Source of the DNA: Conexibacter sp. CPCC 205762
GTDB taxonomy: Bacteria; Actinomycetota; Thermoleophilia; Solirubrobacterales; Solirubrobacteraceae
Direction: 5' to 3'
NCBI RefSeq assembly: GCF_030646155.1
Contig: NZ_JAUTDN010000011.1
Location: 59,968 to 123,967, forward strand
DNA: 64,000 nt
Shown piece by piece: positions 49,916 through 58,255 of this stretch (positions are counted from its first letter, which is position 1; each line of letters starts with the position of its first letter). A program made the translations under genes and the position numbers. Under the pieces are notes generated by a model that had not been told where the DNA came from, ran no database searches, and worked only from the letters and a program-made list of their open reading frames with translations.

Positions 49916-50194
49916 GTGGAAGTCGTCCTCCACACTCGGACGCCCGAGGGCATCGACGTCGTGCTCTTTGCGCTCGTCTACGCGAAGATTCTTCAGGAAC
50001 ACGCGTCGGTGGCAGATCTCGCGCTCATCGACCGGACCATCCGCGTGCCTGACGAACGCCGCCCGGATCCGCGCCCCGGTCGTGAACGCTTCTTCCGCCG
50101 CCAGGCGGGTGTCTGGACGCTTGCGGTCGTGGAGTTCGGGCAACGTCCTGCGATCATCACTACTGTGTTCGCAGCCGATCGTCCACCGACTTGA
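49916..50194 (+). CDS. DUF4258-like putative toxin
   Basis: A 92-aa basic protein starting with GTG. The C-terminal half (RPDPRPGRERFFRRQAGVWT, then LAVVEFGQRPAIITTVFA) resembles the end of DUF4258/RelE-like small proteins, where an Arg-rich strand pair ends in ITVY or TAF. Its stop lies one nt before a DUF2283 gene, and DUF4258-DUF2283 pairs are common and considered toxin-antitoxin-like. Substrate or target is unknown; mRNA interferase activity would be a guess. Confidence 0.5.
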   Translation: MEVVLHTRTPEGIDVVLFALVYAKILQEHASVADLALIDRTIRVPDERRPDPRPGRERFFRRQAGVWTLAVVEFGQRPAIITTVFAADRPPT

Positions 50195-50195
50195 C

Positions 50196-50483
50196 ATGGC
50201 AGTCGCGACCCTCCACGTATCGACAGACGTTCTTCTCGCCGGCACCTACGAGCCGATCGGTGACGTGCTCTATCTGTCCGCTGTCGATGACGACAAGCAC
50301 GGACGAGCGCAGGAGACGCCCGAAGGGCACGCGGTTCGGCTCGACGCCAACGGCCGTATCACGCACGTGACCGTCATCAATGCCAAGTGGCTGCTGGAGC
50401 GCGACGGCGAACTCGTCGCAACTCTGCCAGACGGCCGCCGACTTCGCCTCGGCCGCGAGGACGTCAAAGGCCTCCTCCCATGA
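50196..50483 (+). CDS. DUF2283 family protein, putative antitoxin
   Basis: A 95-aa protein with the DUF2283 pattern YEPIGDVLYLSAVDDDKHGR, ETPEGHAVRLDANGRITHVT and VINAKWLLE: a beta-strand that normally reads YD-E-DVLYL followed by a ligand-like DLD--G-IVGIEIL. It starts one nt after the DUF4258-like stop, so the two are an operon. It extends ~25 residues past the usual DUF2283 end (LVATLPDGRRLRLG). Confidence 0.7.
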   Translation: MAVATLHVSTDVLLAGTYEPIGDVLYLSAVDDDKHGRAQETPEGHAVRLDANGRITHVTVINAKWLLERDGELVATLPDGRRLRLGREDVKGLLP

Positions 50484-50595
50484 GTCGAGCAGTCGACGCA
50501 CCACCTCTAGGGCGCCCCGCGGCGCCATAGTTGCCGTCGTTCGACGAGCGCGAGCACAGGGACAGAAGCCCGGGAGCGCCCTTACTCCCAGAAAC

Positions 50596-50623
50596 GCAAA
50601 AGCCCCGCACGATGGCGGGGCTT
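50596..50623 (-). terminator. Rho-independent terminator of tRNA-Asp
   Basis: Read leftward, AAGCCCCGC-CATCGT-GCGGGGCTT forms a perfect 9-bp stem followed by TT and more A/T on the + side (AAAA at 50598-50601). It lies about 20 nt after the tRNA 3' end and is one of the few U-tailed terminators in the window. Confidence 0.75.
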
Positions 50624-50641
50624 GCAAGAAGGTCCCTGAGG

Positions 50642-50715
<74 letters not shown>

Positions 50716-50837
50716 TCGGGGACGGAGAGTATGGCACGTGTCTGGAATGGGTGCGTTCTGGCCAGGGCGTCCGACTGACAACGCACATCGTCAGTTCCTG
50801 CTCGCTTCCTGGCCAGCCGGCCAGTAGGGTGGATCGC

Positions 50838-52271
50838 ATGGCCGTCGAGGCGCCGGAACAGCTGTCGGGCAATCCGATACGGCGGGTCTTCAGCGACATC
50901 CACCAGGAGGTCGCGGCGAAGTCGGCGTTTCCACCGGGGCCGGGGGACTTCAGCCTCGCGCGCACGTTCCGCTTCGTGCGCGACCCGCTGCCGATCCTGC
51001 TGCCGGCCTACCAGCGCTACGGGCCGATCTTCAGCATGCGGCTGCTGCACGGGCGCGTCGTCTTCATGCTCGGGCCGGAGGCAAACCACTACGTCACCGT
51101 CTCGCACGCGAGCAACTTCCACTGGCGCGAGGGCAGCTTCGGCGACCTGATCCCGCTGCTCGGCGACGGGCTGCTGACGATCGACGGCGACTATCACCGG
51201 CGCGCGCGGCGGATCATGCTGCCCGCCTTCCACCGCGAGCGGATCGCGGCCGCCGGCGAGACGATGGTGCAGGAGACGCTGAAGGCGCTCGCCGGCTGGC
51301 AGCCGGGCCAGGTGGTCGACGTCTACCACTGGGCGCGCGAGCTGGCGCTGCGCGTCGCGATGCGGGCGCTGTTCGGGCTCGACCCCGACGACCACGGCGC
51401 CGGCAGACGGGCCGCGATCGACTTCGAGCGCGCGCTCTCCTTCTACGGCACTGACTTCGCGCTGCGGCTCGTGCGCGGGCCGAAGTCGCCGTGGCGCACC
51501 ATGCTGAACGCGCGCGCGACGCTCGACGAGATCATCTACGGCGAGATCGCCAAGCGCCGTCGCAACCCCGACCCGGAGCGGCAGGACGTGCTCAGCCTGC
51601 TGCTGGAGGCGCGCGACGAGGACGGCGAGATCCTCTCCCACAGAGAGGTCCGCGACCAGACGATGACGCTGCTGTTCGCCGGCCACGACACGACCACCTC
51701 GACCGTCTCGTTCCTCTTCTACGAGCTGGCCCGCCACCCGGCCGCACTGCGCAGGCTGCTGGACGAGCAGGACGAGGTCCTCCAGGGTCGCGCCCCGACG
51801 ACGGCCGAGCTGACCGGCGGCCTGCCGCAGCTGGAGATGGCGCTGGACGAGACGCTGCGGCTCTACCCCGCCGCCTGGGTCGGCCCGCGCAAGGCGCTGG
51901 AGACGTTCGAGTTCGGCGGCTGCACCGTCCCCGCCGGCTCCTACGTCAACTACAGCTCGTGGGCGAGCCACCGGCTGCCGGACGTGTGGGCGGAGCCGGA
52001 GGCGTTCGTGCCCGAGCGGTTCGCGCCCGAGCAGAAGGCGAAGCTGCCGAAGGGCGCCTACATCCCCTTCGGCGGCGGCTCGCGGATCTGCATCGGGATG
52101 CGCTTCGGCCAGCTGGAGATCAAGACGATCGCGACGCTGCTGCTGCAGCGCTTCCGGCTGGAGCTGTTCCCCGGCCGCACGATGACCGTGCGGCAGATGC
52201 CGACGCTGTCACCGCGCGAGCCGCTGGAGATGATCGTGCGCGAGCGCGGCGTCCCCGCCGGGCTCGCCTGA
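50838..52271 (+). CDS. cytochrome P450
   Basis: A 477-aa heme monooxygenase with the I-helix FAGHDTTTST, the K-helix ETLR and the heme loop FGGGSRICIG holding Cys418. It begins with an ordinary soluble P450 N-terminus (FPPGPGDFSLARTFRFVRDP). It shares general layout with the P450 at 3.9 kb but is clearly a different subfamily. TAGGGT (50825-50830) ends 7 nt before the ATG at 50838, which decides the start and makes the mRNA leaderless. No redox partner is adjacent, and the substrate is unknown. Confidence 0.93.
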   Translation: MAVEAPEQLSGNPIRRVFSDIHQEVAAKSAFPPGPGDFSLARTFRFVRDPLPILLPAYQRYGPIFSMRLLHGRVVFMLGPEANHYVTVSHASNFHWREGSFGDLIPLLGDGLLTIDGDYHRRARRIMLPAFHRERIAAAGETMVQETLKALAGWQPGQVVDVYHWARELALRVAMRALFGLDPDDHGAGRRAAIDFERALSFYGTDFALRLVRGPKSPWRTMLNARATLDEIIYGEIAKRRRNPDPERQDVLSLLLEARDEDGEILSHREVRDQTMTLLFAGHDTTTSTVSFLFYELARHPAALRRLLDEQDEVLQGRAPTTAELTGGLPQLEMALDETLRLYPAAWVGPRKALETFEFGGCTVPAGSYVNYSSWASHRLPDVWAEPEAFVPERFAPEQKAKLPKGAYIPFGGGSRICIGMRFGQLEIKTIATLLLQRFRLELFPGRTMTVRQMPTLSPREPLEMIVRERGVPAGLA

Positions 52272-52281
52272 GCGCCCGCGC

Positions 52282-52307
52282 CGCCCCGCCCCGCCCCGCC
52301 CCGCCTC
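52282..52307. repeat. (CCCCG)n simple repeat
   Basis: About five tandem CCCCG units lie between the P450 stop and the convergent stop of the next gene. They may be a slippage-prone spacer; no function is evident. Confidence 0.7.
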
Positions 52308-52800
52308 AGCTGTCGCAGGCGACCGTCACGGACTTGCGCACGAGCACTCTGCCCGCGACGACGACCTCGGCCGTCCAGCTGCCGTCGATCCGCGCCGGCC
52401 CGAACGGCCCGCTCGCGAACAGGTAGCCCCACGCGAGCGTCTTCGATCTGCCCGCCGGCACCGGCCAGCGGAAGGCGCTTCTCATCACCTCGGGGATCGT
52501 CGGCTCGGCGTCGGGCGCCCAGCCGTTGCCGGGCGGCCCCCAGAAGGCGACGCCGACCTTCGTCCCCTTGCCGATCCCTCTGCCGCTGTAGACGACGCTG
52601 ATCTCGCGCTCGCCATCGCCGCGCGTGAAGCACTCTCTGATCGTTCTGCCGGGCTTCGCCTGCACCTGCGGGATGCCGATGCGGGTGTAGGTGGTGAAGC
52701 CGAGGATCCGCACCTGCGGTCTGGTCACGGCGAGTGCGGCGGCCGGCGTCGCGGCGGAGAGCAGCGCTGCGATCAGGGCAGCGCGAAGCGGGATCGTCAT
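52306..52800 (-). CDS. small secreted protein, unknown function
   Basis: A 164-aa protein with a signal peptide (about 1-24, MTIPLRAALIAALLSAAT) and a beta-rich mature domain with two cysteines (IRECFTRGD and the terminal VTVACDS) that could join both ends. Phrases such as GTKVGVAFWGPPGNGW suggest an Ig-like sandwich. I do not recognise the family. TAGCGT (52808-52813, minus strand) ends 7 nt before the ATG, so the start at 52800 is well supported. Confidence 0.72.
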   Translation of the reverse strand: MTIPLRAALIAALLSAATPAAALAVTRPQVRILGFTTYTRIGIPQVQAKPGRTIRECFTRGDGEREISVVYSGRGIGKGTKVGVAFWGPPGNGWAPDAEPTIPEVMRSAFRWPVPAGRSKTLAWGYLFASGPFGPARIDGSWTAEVVVAGRVLVRKSVTVACDS

Positions 52801-52949
52801 CGTCCGCACGCTAGGCCTCACGCGCGCGCGTGCGCAACGGCCAGTTGTGGGTACGCCAGCGGTTTTGAGACCAATCCGAGACCCGGCCGGCACTGACGCC
52901 GCGGCAGCGCAGCCGTACCTTGACTGCGGCACGAATCGGAAGGGAAGGC

Positions 52950-53273
52950 ATGGGTCAGTTCAAGCAGCTCGGAGCCACACCCAGCGACGATCAGCTCGCG
53001 GCGTTCAGCCGTCAGCAGGCTGACGCGCAGCGGTTGATGGCGACGGGCTTGATCGGACAGGCGACGGTCGAGTCGCTGCGCGACACGGGGATGACGATCA
53101 ACGACAACCCGCAGATCGAGTTCGACCTGCTCGTCACCGTCGACGGCCGCGAGGCCTATCCGGTCACCCATCGCCAAGCCGTCTCCCGGCTCGTGCTGGC
53201 CAACTTCCAACCGGGAGCGTCGATCCCGGTGCGGGTCGATCCGGCGGATCCGACCCGGGTCTTGATCGGCTGA
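52950..53273 (+). CDS. small conserved protein with DUF3592-like beta domain
   Basis: A 107-aa soluble protein. The N-terminal ~40 residues are helical and charged (MGQFKQLG start). The rest reads TVESLRDTGMTINDNPQIEF, LLVTVDGREAYPVTHRQAV and PGASIPVRVDPADPTRVLI, a beta-barrel-like domain common in actinobacteria, often fused to membrane segments. Function is unknown. An AGGGAAGG motif lies just before the ATG. Confidence 0.7.
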   Translation: MGQFKQLGATPSDDQLAAFSRQQADAQRLMATGLIGQATVESLRDTGMTINDNPQIEFDLLVTVDGREAYPVTHRQAVSRLVLANFQPGASIPVRVDPADPTRVLIG

Positions 53274-53370
53274 CGCACAGCAGTCCCTCGTACCCGCGTC
53301 AGGCGTGTCGAGCGCGGCAGGATCGGCCGGTGGCGTACGGCGAATTCGCCACCGGCCGACCCGCCAAGCA

Positions 53371-54231
53371 CTAGCTGTAGTCGTAGAAGCCGCGGCCGGC
53401 CTTGCGGCCGAGGCGGCCGGCGGCGACCATCCGCTTCATCAGCGGCGGCGGCGCGTACTCGTCGCGCTTGAACTCCTCATACAGCGAGTCGCAGACGGCG
53501 TAGAGGACGTCGAGGCCGATGAAGTCGACGAGCGTCAGCGGCCCCATCGGGTGGCCGGCGCCGAGCTTCATCGCGGCGTCGATGTCCTCCGCGGAGGCAA
53601 AGCCCTCCTCGTACATCCGCACGGCCGCCATCAGGTACGGCACGAGCAGGAAGTTGACGACGAAGCCGGAGCGGTCCTTCGTCCGCACCGCCGTCTTGCC
53701 GAGCGCCGCCGCGAACGCCTCGACGCGGCCGACGGTCTCGTCGCTCGTGTCGAGCGCGACGACGACCTCGACCAGCCTCATCACCGGTACCGGCGAGAAG
53801 AAATGCAGGCCGACGACTCGATCGGGCCGGCTCGTCGCCGCCGCCAGCTGCGCGATCGGGATCGAGGAGGTGTTGGAGGCGATGATCGCCTGCTCGCCCA
53901 GGATCCCGTCCAGCCGCTCGAAGACCGCCGCCTTCGCGTGCTCGTCCTCGACGATCGCCTCGATCGCCAGGTCGGCCTCGCTGAGGCGGTGGAAGTCTCT
54001 CGTCCACTCGATCCGGCCGATCAGCGCGTCGCCGTCCTCGCGGCTCATCTTGCCGGTGTCGACCGCGCGCGCGACCGACGTCGAGATCCGCTGGCGCGAG
54101 CGCTCCAGCGCGCCCTCGTCCATCTCGTGCAGGAGCACGTGCGAGCCGGCGCGCGCCGCCGACTCCGCGATGCCCGAACCCATGAAGCCGGCGCCCACGA
54201 CGGCGACGCGCCCGATACCTGCTGCGGTCAT
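53371..54231 (-). CDS. 3-hydroxyacyl-CoA (3-hydroxybutyryl-CoA) dehydrogenase
   Basis: A 286-aa cytoplasmic NAD-dependent enzyme of fatty acid or butyrate metabolism that interconverts 3-hydroxyacyl-CoA and 3-oxoacyl-CoA. The Rossmann motif is VAVVGAGFMGSGIAE (about 9-23). The catalytic region has SNTSSIPI and GLHFFSPVPVMRLVE (His). The C-terminal domain has GHPMGPLTLVDFIGLDV and ends with GRKAGRGFYDYS. Length fits single-domain Hbd/PaaH. The ATG at 54231 has GAGAGGA nearby, so this mRNA has a leader. No thiolase or crotonase is adjacent. Confidence 0.92.
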   Translation of the reverse strand: MTAAGIGRVAVVGAGFMGSGIAESAARAGSHVLLHEMDEGALERSRQRISTSVARAVDTGKMSREDGDALIGRIEWTRDFHRLSEADLAIEAIVEDEHAKAAVFERLDGILGEQAIIASNTSSIPIAQLAAATSRPDRVVGLHFFSPVPVMRLVEVVVALDTSDETVGRVEAFAAALGKTAVRTKDRSGFVVNFLLVPYLMAAVRMYEEGFASAEDIDAAMKLGAGHPMGPLTLVDFIGLDVLYAVCDSLYEEFKRDEYAPPPLMKRMVAAGRLGRKAGRGFYDYS

Positions 54232-54286
54232 GCAACTGTCCTCTCGGTCGTCTGGGCGCACCGTGCCGCGCACCCGCCCCGGCAGG

Positions 54287-54298
54287 CTATCGCGATAG
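54287..54298. promoter_or_regulatory. 12-bp perfect palindrome upstream of the dehydrogenase
   Basis: CTATCGCGATAG lies 56 bp upstream of the dehydrogenase start, beside AT-rich sequence likely to hold its promoter. It is a candidate operator; the binding protein is not identified. Confidence 0.4.
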
Positions 54299-54345
54299 AT
54301 ATGCGACTCTCCTCCTAATCTGCGGAGGCGTCGCTGTACAGCGCG

Positions 54346-55200
54346 TCAGCCGGCTCTGAAGATCAGCTGTCTGCCGGCCTTGGAGACGACCAGGTTGCCG
54401 CCGCCGTCGAAGCCGAGCGCGACTCTGCCGTCGAGGATCGAGGTGACCGTCCGCTCGGTCGCCATCGCCGCCTCGTCGCAGGCCTTGCGGGTCAGTGCCA
54501 GCGGGCCGATCTCGGCGAAGCCGTCGTCGCCGACGACGCCTCTGCCGCCGCCGCCGTTGCAGCCGGCGAAGACCTCGGCGCGGTCGTCGTCGGTGAATCT
54601 CAGCGTCGGCGTCGTGACGCCGGCCGGCACGCTCGAGGCGGTCCCGTCGGCGCCGCCGTCGGCGATCGTCACCAGCGTCCAGCGCGTGCCGACGATCGGC
54701 GCCTGGCGTGCCGGTCCGCTGCTGGCGGTGCCCTCTCTCAGCCACAGCTCGACGCCGTCGCGCGCGAGCACGAGCTGACCGTCGTCGTCGACGCCGATCT
54801 CGGCGCCCACACCTCTGAAGAAGCCGGCGAGCCAGTCGTCCTGTCTCATCAGGTCCGGTCTGCAGCCGATCGCGGTCGAGATCGGATCGGTCGCCCAGCG
54901 CAGGCGCGCGTCGACGATCTCGTAGCCGCCGAGCATGTTGTTGCAGCCGGCGTTGGCGGCGAGCGAGTCGTCGTCGAACTGCAGCGCGACCTGGGAGCCG
55001 TCGACGAGCGTGCGCGGGCCGGCGATGTCGGTCGAGACGAACTTCTTGCCGGCGAGGTCGGCGGCGGAGACCTCGCTGCGCTCGCTGCCGGAGGTGCCGG
55101 TCGGGCTGGTCGTGCGCGGCGTGTCGTCGTCGCTGCCGCAGCCGGCCGCGGCGAGCGCCAGCAGCGCGGCGGCGACCAGCGCGATCAACGTCCGTGTCAT
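54346..55200 (-). CDS. lipoprotein with two META (HslJ-like) domains
   Basis: A 284-aa lipoprotein with the signal ending LAAAGC (lipid Cys at about 21). Two META domains (about 48-155 and 165-284) each carry the loop AGCNN or AGCNG and the pattern of HslJ (heat-shock/novobiocin-related outer protein), with a late Cys in TAIGC and RKAC. Domain function is unknown. Its ATG overlaps the MarR stop (ATGA), so it is translated with the regulator. That suggests the lipoprotein level responds to the MarR signal. Confidence 0.87.
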   Translation of the reverse strand: MTRTLIALVAAALLALAAAGCGSDDDTPRTTSPTGTSGSERSEVSAADLAGKKFVSTDIAGPRTLVDGSQVALQFDDDSLAANAGCNNMLGGYEIVDARLRWATDPISTAIGCRPDLMRQDDWLAGFFRGVGAEIGVDDDGQLVLARDGVELWLREGTASSGPARQAPIVGTRWTLVTIADGGADGTASSVPAGVTTPTLRFTDDDRAEVFAGCNGGGGRGVVGDDGFAEIGPLALTRKACDEAAMATERTVTSILDGRVALGFDGGGNLVVSKAGRQLIFRAG

Positions 55201-55706
55201 GCGAAGTCCCCCTCGTCGCGGCGGATCGCCGTCAGCAGTCTCGTGATCGCCTCCTGCTCCGCCTCCCCGAGCGGATCCATCGCCATGCCGGCGTCGTTGA
55301 GCGTTCTGGTCGCGCGCTCGGCCAGCGCGCGGCCGGCGTCGGTGATCGCGATCAGCGTCGAGCGGCGGTCCTGCGCGTGCGAGACGCGCGTCACGAGGCC
55401 GGCCTCCTCGAGCCGGTCGGCCATGTGCGTCATCGAGGTGCGGTGGACCTGCAGCCGCTCGCCCATCTTGCCGACGGGGAGCGAGCCGCTGGAGCTGAAG
55501 ACGAGCAGCATCAACGTCTCGTAGCGGGGGAAGGTGAGGCCGTGCGGGCGCAGCAGCTCGTTCAGGCGCGCGAGCAGGATCTGCTGCACGCGCATGATCG
55601 AGGTGACGGCCGCCATCGGCCGCGCCGGCTCCTCGCCCCAGCGCTCGCGCCAGTGGCGGCGCGCCTCGGCGATCGGGTCGAACGGGAGCGGTTGCGGTTC
55701 GGCCAT
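55197..55706 (-). CDS. MarR family transcriptional regulator
   Basis: A 169-aa winged-helix regulator. The HTH/wing region (about 75-125) has VGKMGERLQVHRTSMTHMAD and VTRVSHAQDRRSTLIAITDA. MarR proteins sense phenolic or oxidising compounds. I chose the ATG at 55706, since the upstream extension is low-complexity. It is coupled to the META lipoprotein gene and divergent, across 185 bp, from the HtaA gene. Confidence 0.88.
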   Translation of the reverse strand: MAEPQPLPFDPIAEARRHWRERWGEEPARPMAAVTSIMRVQQILLARLNELLRPHGLTFPRYETLMLLVFSSSGSLPVGKMGERLQVHRTSMTHMADRLEEAGLVTRVSHAQDRRSTLIAITDAGRALAERATRTLNDAGMAMDPLGEAEQEAITRLLTAIRRDEGDFA

Positions 55707-55852
55707 CGCGCGAAAGCCTTTCAGACGGGGACGCGGGAACGCCCGCTGGCCGCCGCGCTGGCGCCGCGAGGGCGGCGCCGGACCGCCGCGCGGCTGCCGC
55801 GGGGACGCCGCCGCCGGACGCCGCCCTGCCGAGCGTCCAGGCGCCAGCTCCG

Positions 55853-55870
55853 GGAACGTCAAGGTTCCCT
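55853..55870. promoter_or_regulatory. inverted repeat GGGAAC-N6-GTTCCC
   Basis: A perfect 6-bp inverted repeat with a 6-nt spacer lies 22 bp upstream of the HtaA gene start. A similar GGAAC/GTTCC arrangement occurs upstream of the phosphatase gene at 10.64 kb. The binder is unknown. Confidence 0.35.
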
Positions 55871-55878
55871 CACAAGAG

Positions 55879-55892
55879 TTAGGCTTGCCTAA
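55879..55892 (+). promoter_or_regulatory. DtxR/IdeR-like iron box over the HtaA gene start
   Basis: TTAGGCTTGCCTAA matches the core of DtxR/IdeR boxes (TTAGGTTAGGCTAACCTAA family). Its arms TTAGGC/GCCTAA are perfect inverted repeats. The -10 hexamer TAGGCT is inside the box and the last A is the first base of the start codon, so a bound repressor would block RNA polymerase. Confidence 0.6.
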
Positions 55893-58216
55893 TGACTGCT
55901 GCCCGAACCGTCCGCGGAGCCTGCTGGGGGCTCGTGCTCGCGGGCCTCCTCACGCTGCTGCTCGCGCCGCTGGCGCGCGCAGCCGATCCCGTCCCGATCA
56001 CGACGGGCGCCGGCGCCGACTGGGGCGTCAAGACCTCCTTCCGCAACTACATCGTCGGCCCGATCGCCCACGGCGCGATCGAGCTGGGCGACGGCGCGAC
56101 GAGAAACGCCGACGGCACCTTCCACTGGCCGATCGCCGGCGGCGAGTACGACCCCGACACGAGATCGGTCGTCGTCCGCTTCGGCGGCTCGGTCCACTTC
56201 AGCGGCCACGACGGCGAGCTGAACATGAGAGTGTGGAACCCGCGCGTGGAGATCACGCCCGACGGCGCCGACCTCTACGCCGAGGTGATCAGCAAGCCGA
56301 ACTCGCCCGACGCGCCGACGAAGGCGTTCCCCAACACGCGCCTGGCGAGACTCGACCCGGCCGGGATCGAGCCCGACGTCGCCGGCGGCACGACGACCTG
56401 GCCGGCGCTGCCGGCGACGCTGACCCCGGACGGCGTCGAGCCGTTCGCCGGCTTCTACGGCGCCGACACCGTCCTCGACGCGGTCAGATTCAGCTACGCC
56501 GGCCCCGGCGGCACGCCGGTCGCCGAGAGCTGGACGCCGGCCGGCACCGACACGCTCGGCGCGCTCGCCAGCGGGAGAGTCCGCGCGGGCGTCGGCTTGC
56601 TCGCGCTCGGCTGGGACGGCCGCCTGTGGTCCTCCAGCTATGACGGCAGAACGCTCGCGACCTCCGACGGCAGCTCGCTGGCGCCGCTCAGAACGGTCGA
56701 CGTCGGCGTCAACCCGCGCAACGTCGCGATCGACCGCACGCGCAGAGCGGCGTATGCGGTCGACACCGGCATCGTGCGCGTCACCGACCAGGGCGGCGAG
56801 CTCGTCCGCGACACGACGCCGGTCGCGAGCTTCGCCGGCGCCGGCAACGCGCTGGCGGTGCGCCAGTCCGACGGCGCGCTCTTCACGGTCTGGGGCGGCG
56901 AGCTGCACCGCTATCTTGACGGCGCCCACGACTCATGGTCGTTCCCGGACTTCTCGTTCGGCTACTTCCCCGCAATCGTCATCGGCGCGAACGACCGCCT
57001 CTACGTCGCCGGCGCGGGGATCGCCGAAGTGAGATTCGGCGCCGACGGCGGGGCGTCCGCCACCACGATCGCCGCAAGCGCCACCAACGTCGCCGTCGCA
57101 CCCGACGGCACGCTCGCCTGGCTCGAGCTGACCGGTGCGGCGCCGAACGCGGTCATGACGCTGCGCGTGATGCGCGTGAGAGCCGACGGCGGCTACGTGA
57201 CACCGGTCGACACGCCCGCACCGACGCTCGGCGCCGGGGCGATGGCGTTCAGCGGCGACGGCGAGCGGTTGTTCATCACCGACAACACCAACACCAGAGT
57301 CCAGGTCGTCGAGGACGGGGCCGTCGTGCGCACGGTCCAAGCCGGTGACAGCGACTTCGTCAACGCGATCGTCGCGGGTCCCGGCGGAACCGCGTACGCG
57401 AGCTGGCGCGACGGGACGGTCAAGCGGATCGGCCCGGCCAGATCGCCGGCGCCGACGACGCAGCCGCAGGACACGGCGGTCGAGCTGGCGGCCGCCGGCG
57501 ACTCCGCCGAGCTGAGACTGACCGCCGCCGCGAGCGGCAGCCCGGCGCCGGCGATCAGCTGGCAGCAGCGCACGAGCGGCTCCTCCCGCTGGGTGACGAT
57601 CGACGGCGCGACGAGCGAGACGCTGACGGTGACCGCGAACGAGGCGCTCTCCGGCACCCGCTACCGCGCGATCTTCGCCAACGCCGGCGGCAGCATCGCC
57701 TCCGACGTCGCGACCGTCACGGTGACGGTGAGAGCGCCGGTCGTCGATCCCGGCCCCGGCGGCGGCGGCGGCGGTGGCGGCGGTGTCGTGACGCCGCCGC
57801 CCGGCGACAGCGGGCCGGTCAAGGTCGATGCGCCGGTGCCGCCCGCGCCGGTCGCGGTCGCCCCGCGCCTGACGACGCCGAAGGGCCCGCTCGCGCTCGA
57901 CCGCAGCCGCCGCGCGACGGTCGCGACGGTCGTCTGCGCCAAGGGCGGCGCCGCCTGCAGGCTGACCGCGCCCAAGCGCGTCGTCGTCAAGATCGGCGGC
58001 AAGCGCTTCACCGCGACGGTCACCGCACCGAAGTCGGTCGCCGCCGGCAAGCGCGGCGCCGTGCGCCTGCAGCTGACGAAGGCGGCCGCCGCGCGGCTCG
58101 CCGGCACGCGCGTCACCGTGAGCGTGAAGCTGACGGTCACCAGCGGCGGCAAGCAGGTGACGCGCACGCTGAAGGTGACGCTGAGAGGCGCAAAGGTGAA
58201 AAAGGCCGCCAGGTAG
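55892..58216 (+). CDS. secreted HtaA-domain protein (heme-binding type) with propeller and Ig-like domains
   Basis: A 774-aa exported protein. The signal peptide (about 1-30) is followed by an HtaA domain (about 43-200: WGVKTSFRNYIVGPIAHG, FHWPIAGGEYDP, VVRFGGSVHFSGHDGELN). In Corynebacterium HtaA domains bind heme at the surface and pass it to the HmuTUV importer. Then come a propeller-like region (about 230-510), an Ig-like domain (about 520-610), a Gly-rich linker and a C-terminal beta-sandwich module. It has no membrane anchor. An IdeR/DtxR-like box covers the leaderless promoter, so iron starvation should induce it. No hmuTUV genes are in the window. Confidence 0.83.
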   Translation: MTAARTVRGACWGLVLAGLLTLLLAPLARAADPVPITTGAGADWGVKTSFRNYIVGPIAHGAIELGDGATRNADGTFHWPIAGGEYDPDTRSVVVRFGGSVHFSGHDGELNMRVWNPRVEITPDGADLYAEVISKPNSPDAPTKAFPNTRLARLDPAGIEPDVAGGTTTWPALPATLTPDGVEPFAGFYGADTVLDAVRFSYAGPGGTPVAESWTPAGTDTLGALASGRVRAGVGLLALGWDGRLWSSSYDGRTLATSDGSSLAPLRTVDVGVNPRNVAIDRTRRAAYAVDTGIVRVTDQGGELVRDTTPVASFAGAGNALAVRQSDGALFTVWGGELHRYLDGAHDSWSFPDFSFGYFPAIVIGANDRLYVAGAGIAEVRFGADGGASATTIAASATNVAVAPDGTLAWLELTGAAPNAVMTLRVMRVRADGGYVTPVDTPAPTLGAGAMAFSGDGERLFITDNTNTRVQVVEDGAVVRTVQAGDSDFVNAIVAGPGGTAYASWRDGTVKRIGPARSPAPTTQPQDTAVELAAAGDSAELRLTAAASGSPAPAISWQQRTSGSSRWVTIDGATSETLTVTANEALSGTRYRAIFANAGGSIASDVATVTVTVRAPVVDPGPGGGGGGGGGVVTPPPGDSGPVKVDAPVPPAPVAVAPRLTTPKGPLALDRSRRATVATVVCAKGGAACRLTAPKRVVVKIGGKRFTATVTAPKSVAAGKRGAVRLQLTKAAAARLAGTRVTVSVKLTVTSGGKQVTRTLKVTLRGAKVKKAAR

Positions 58217-58255
58217 CGGCACACGCCGCCGCTGCGGGGAGGAGAATCCGGCGCG

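Noticed and set aside
49679..50245. 188-codon minus-strand frame in the TA island
   Set aside because: The plus strand shows overlapping small genes with a DUF2283 match and coupled starts; the minus frame has no motif.
50160..50627. 155-codon minus-strand frame beside tRNA-Asp
   Set aside because: It is antisense to the DUF2283 gene and runs into the tRNA terminator.
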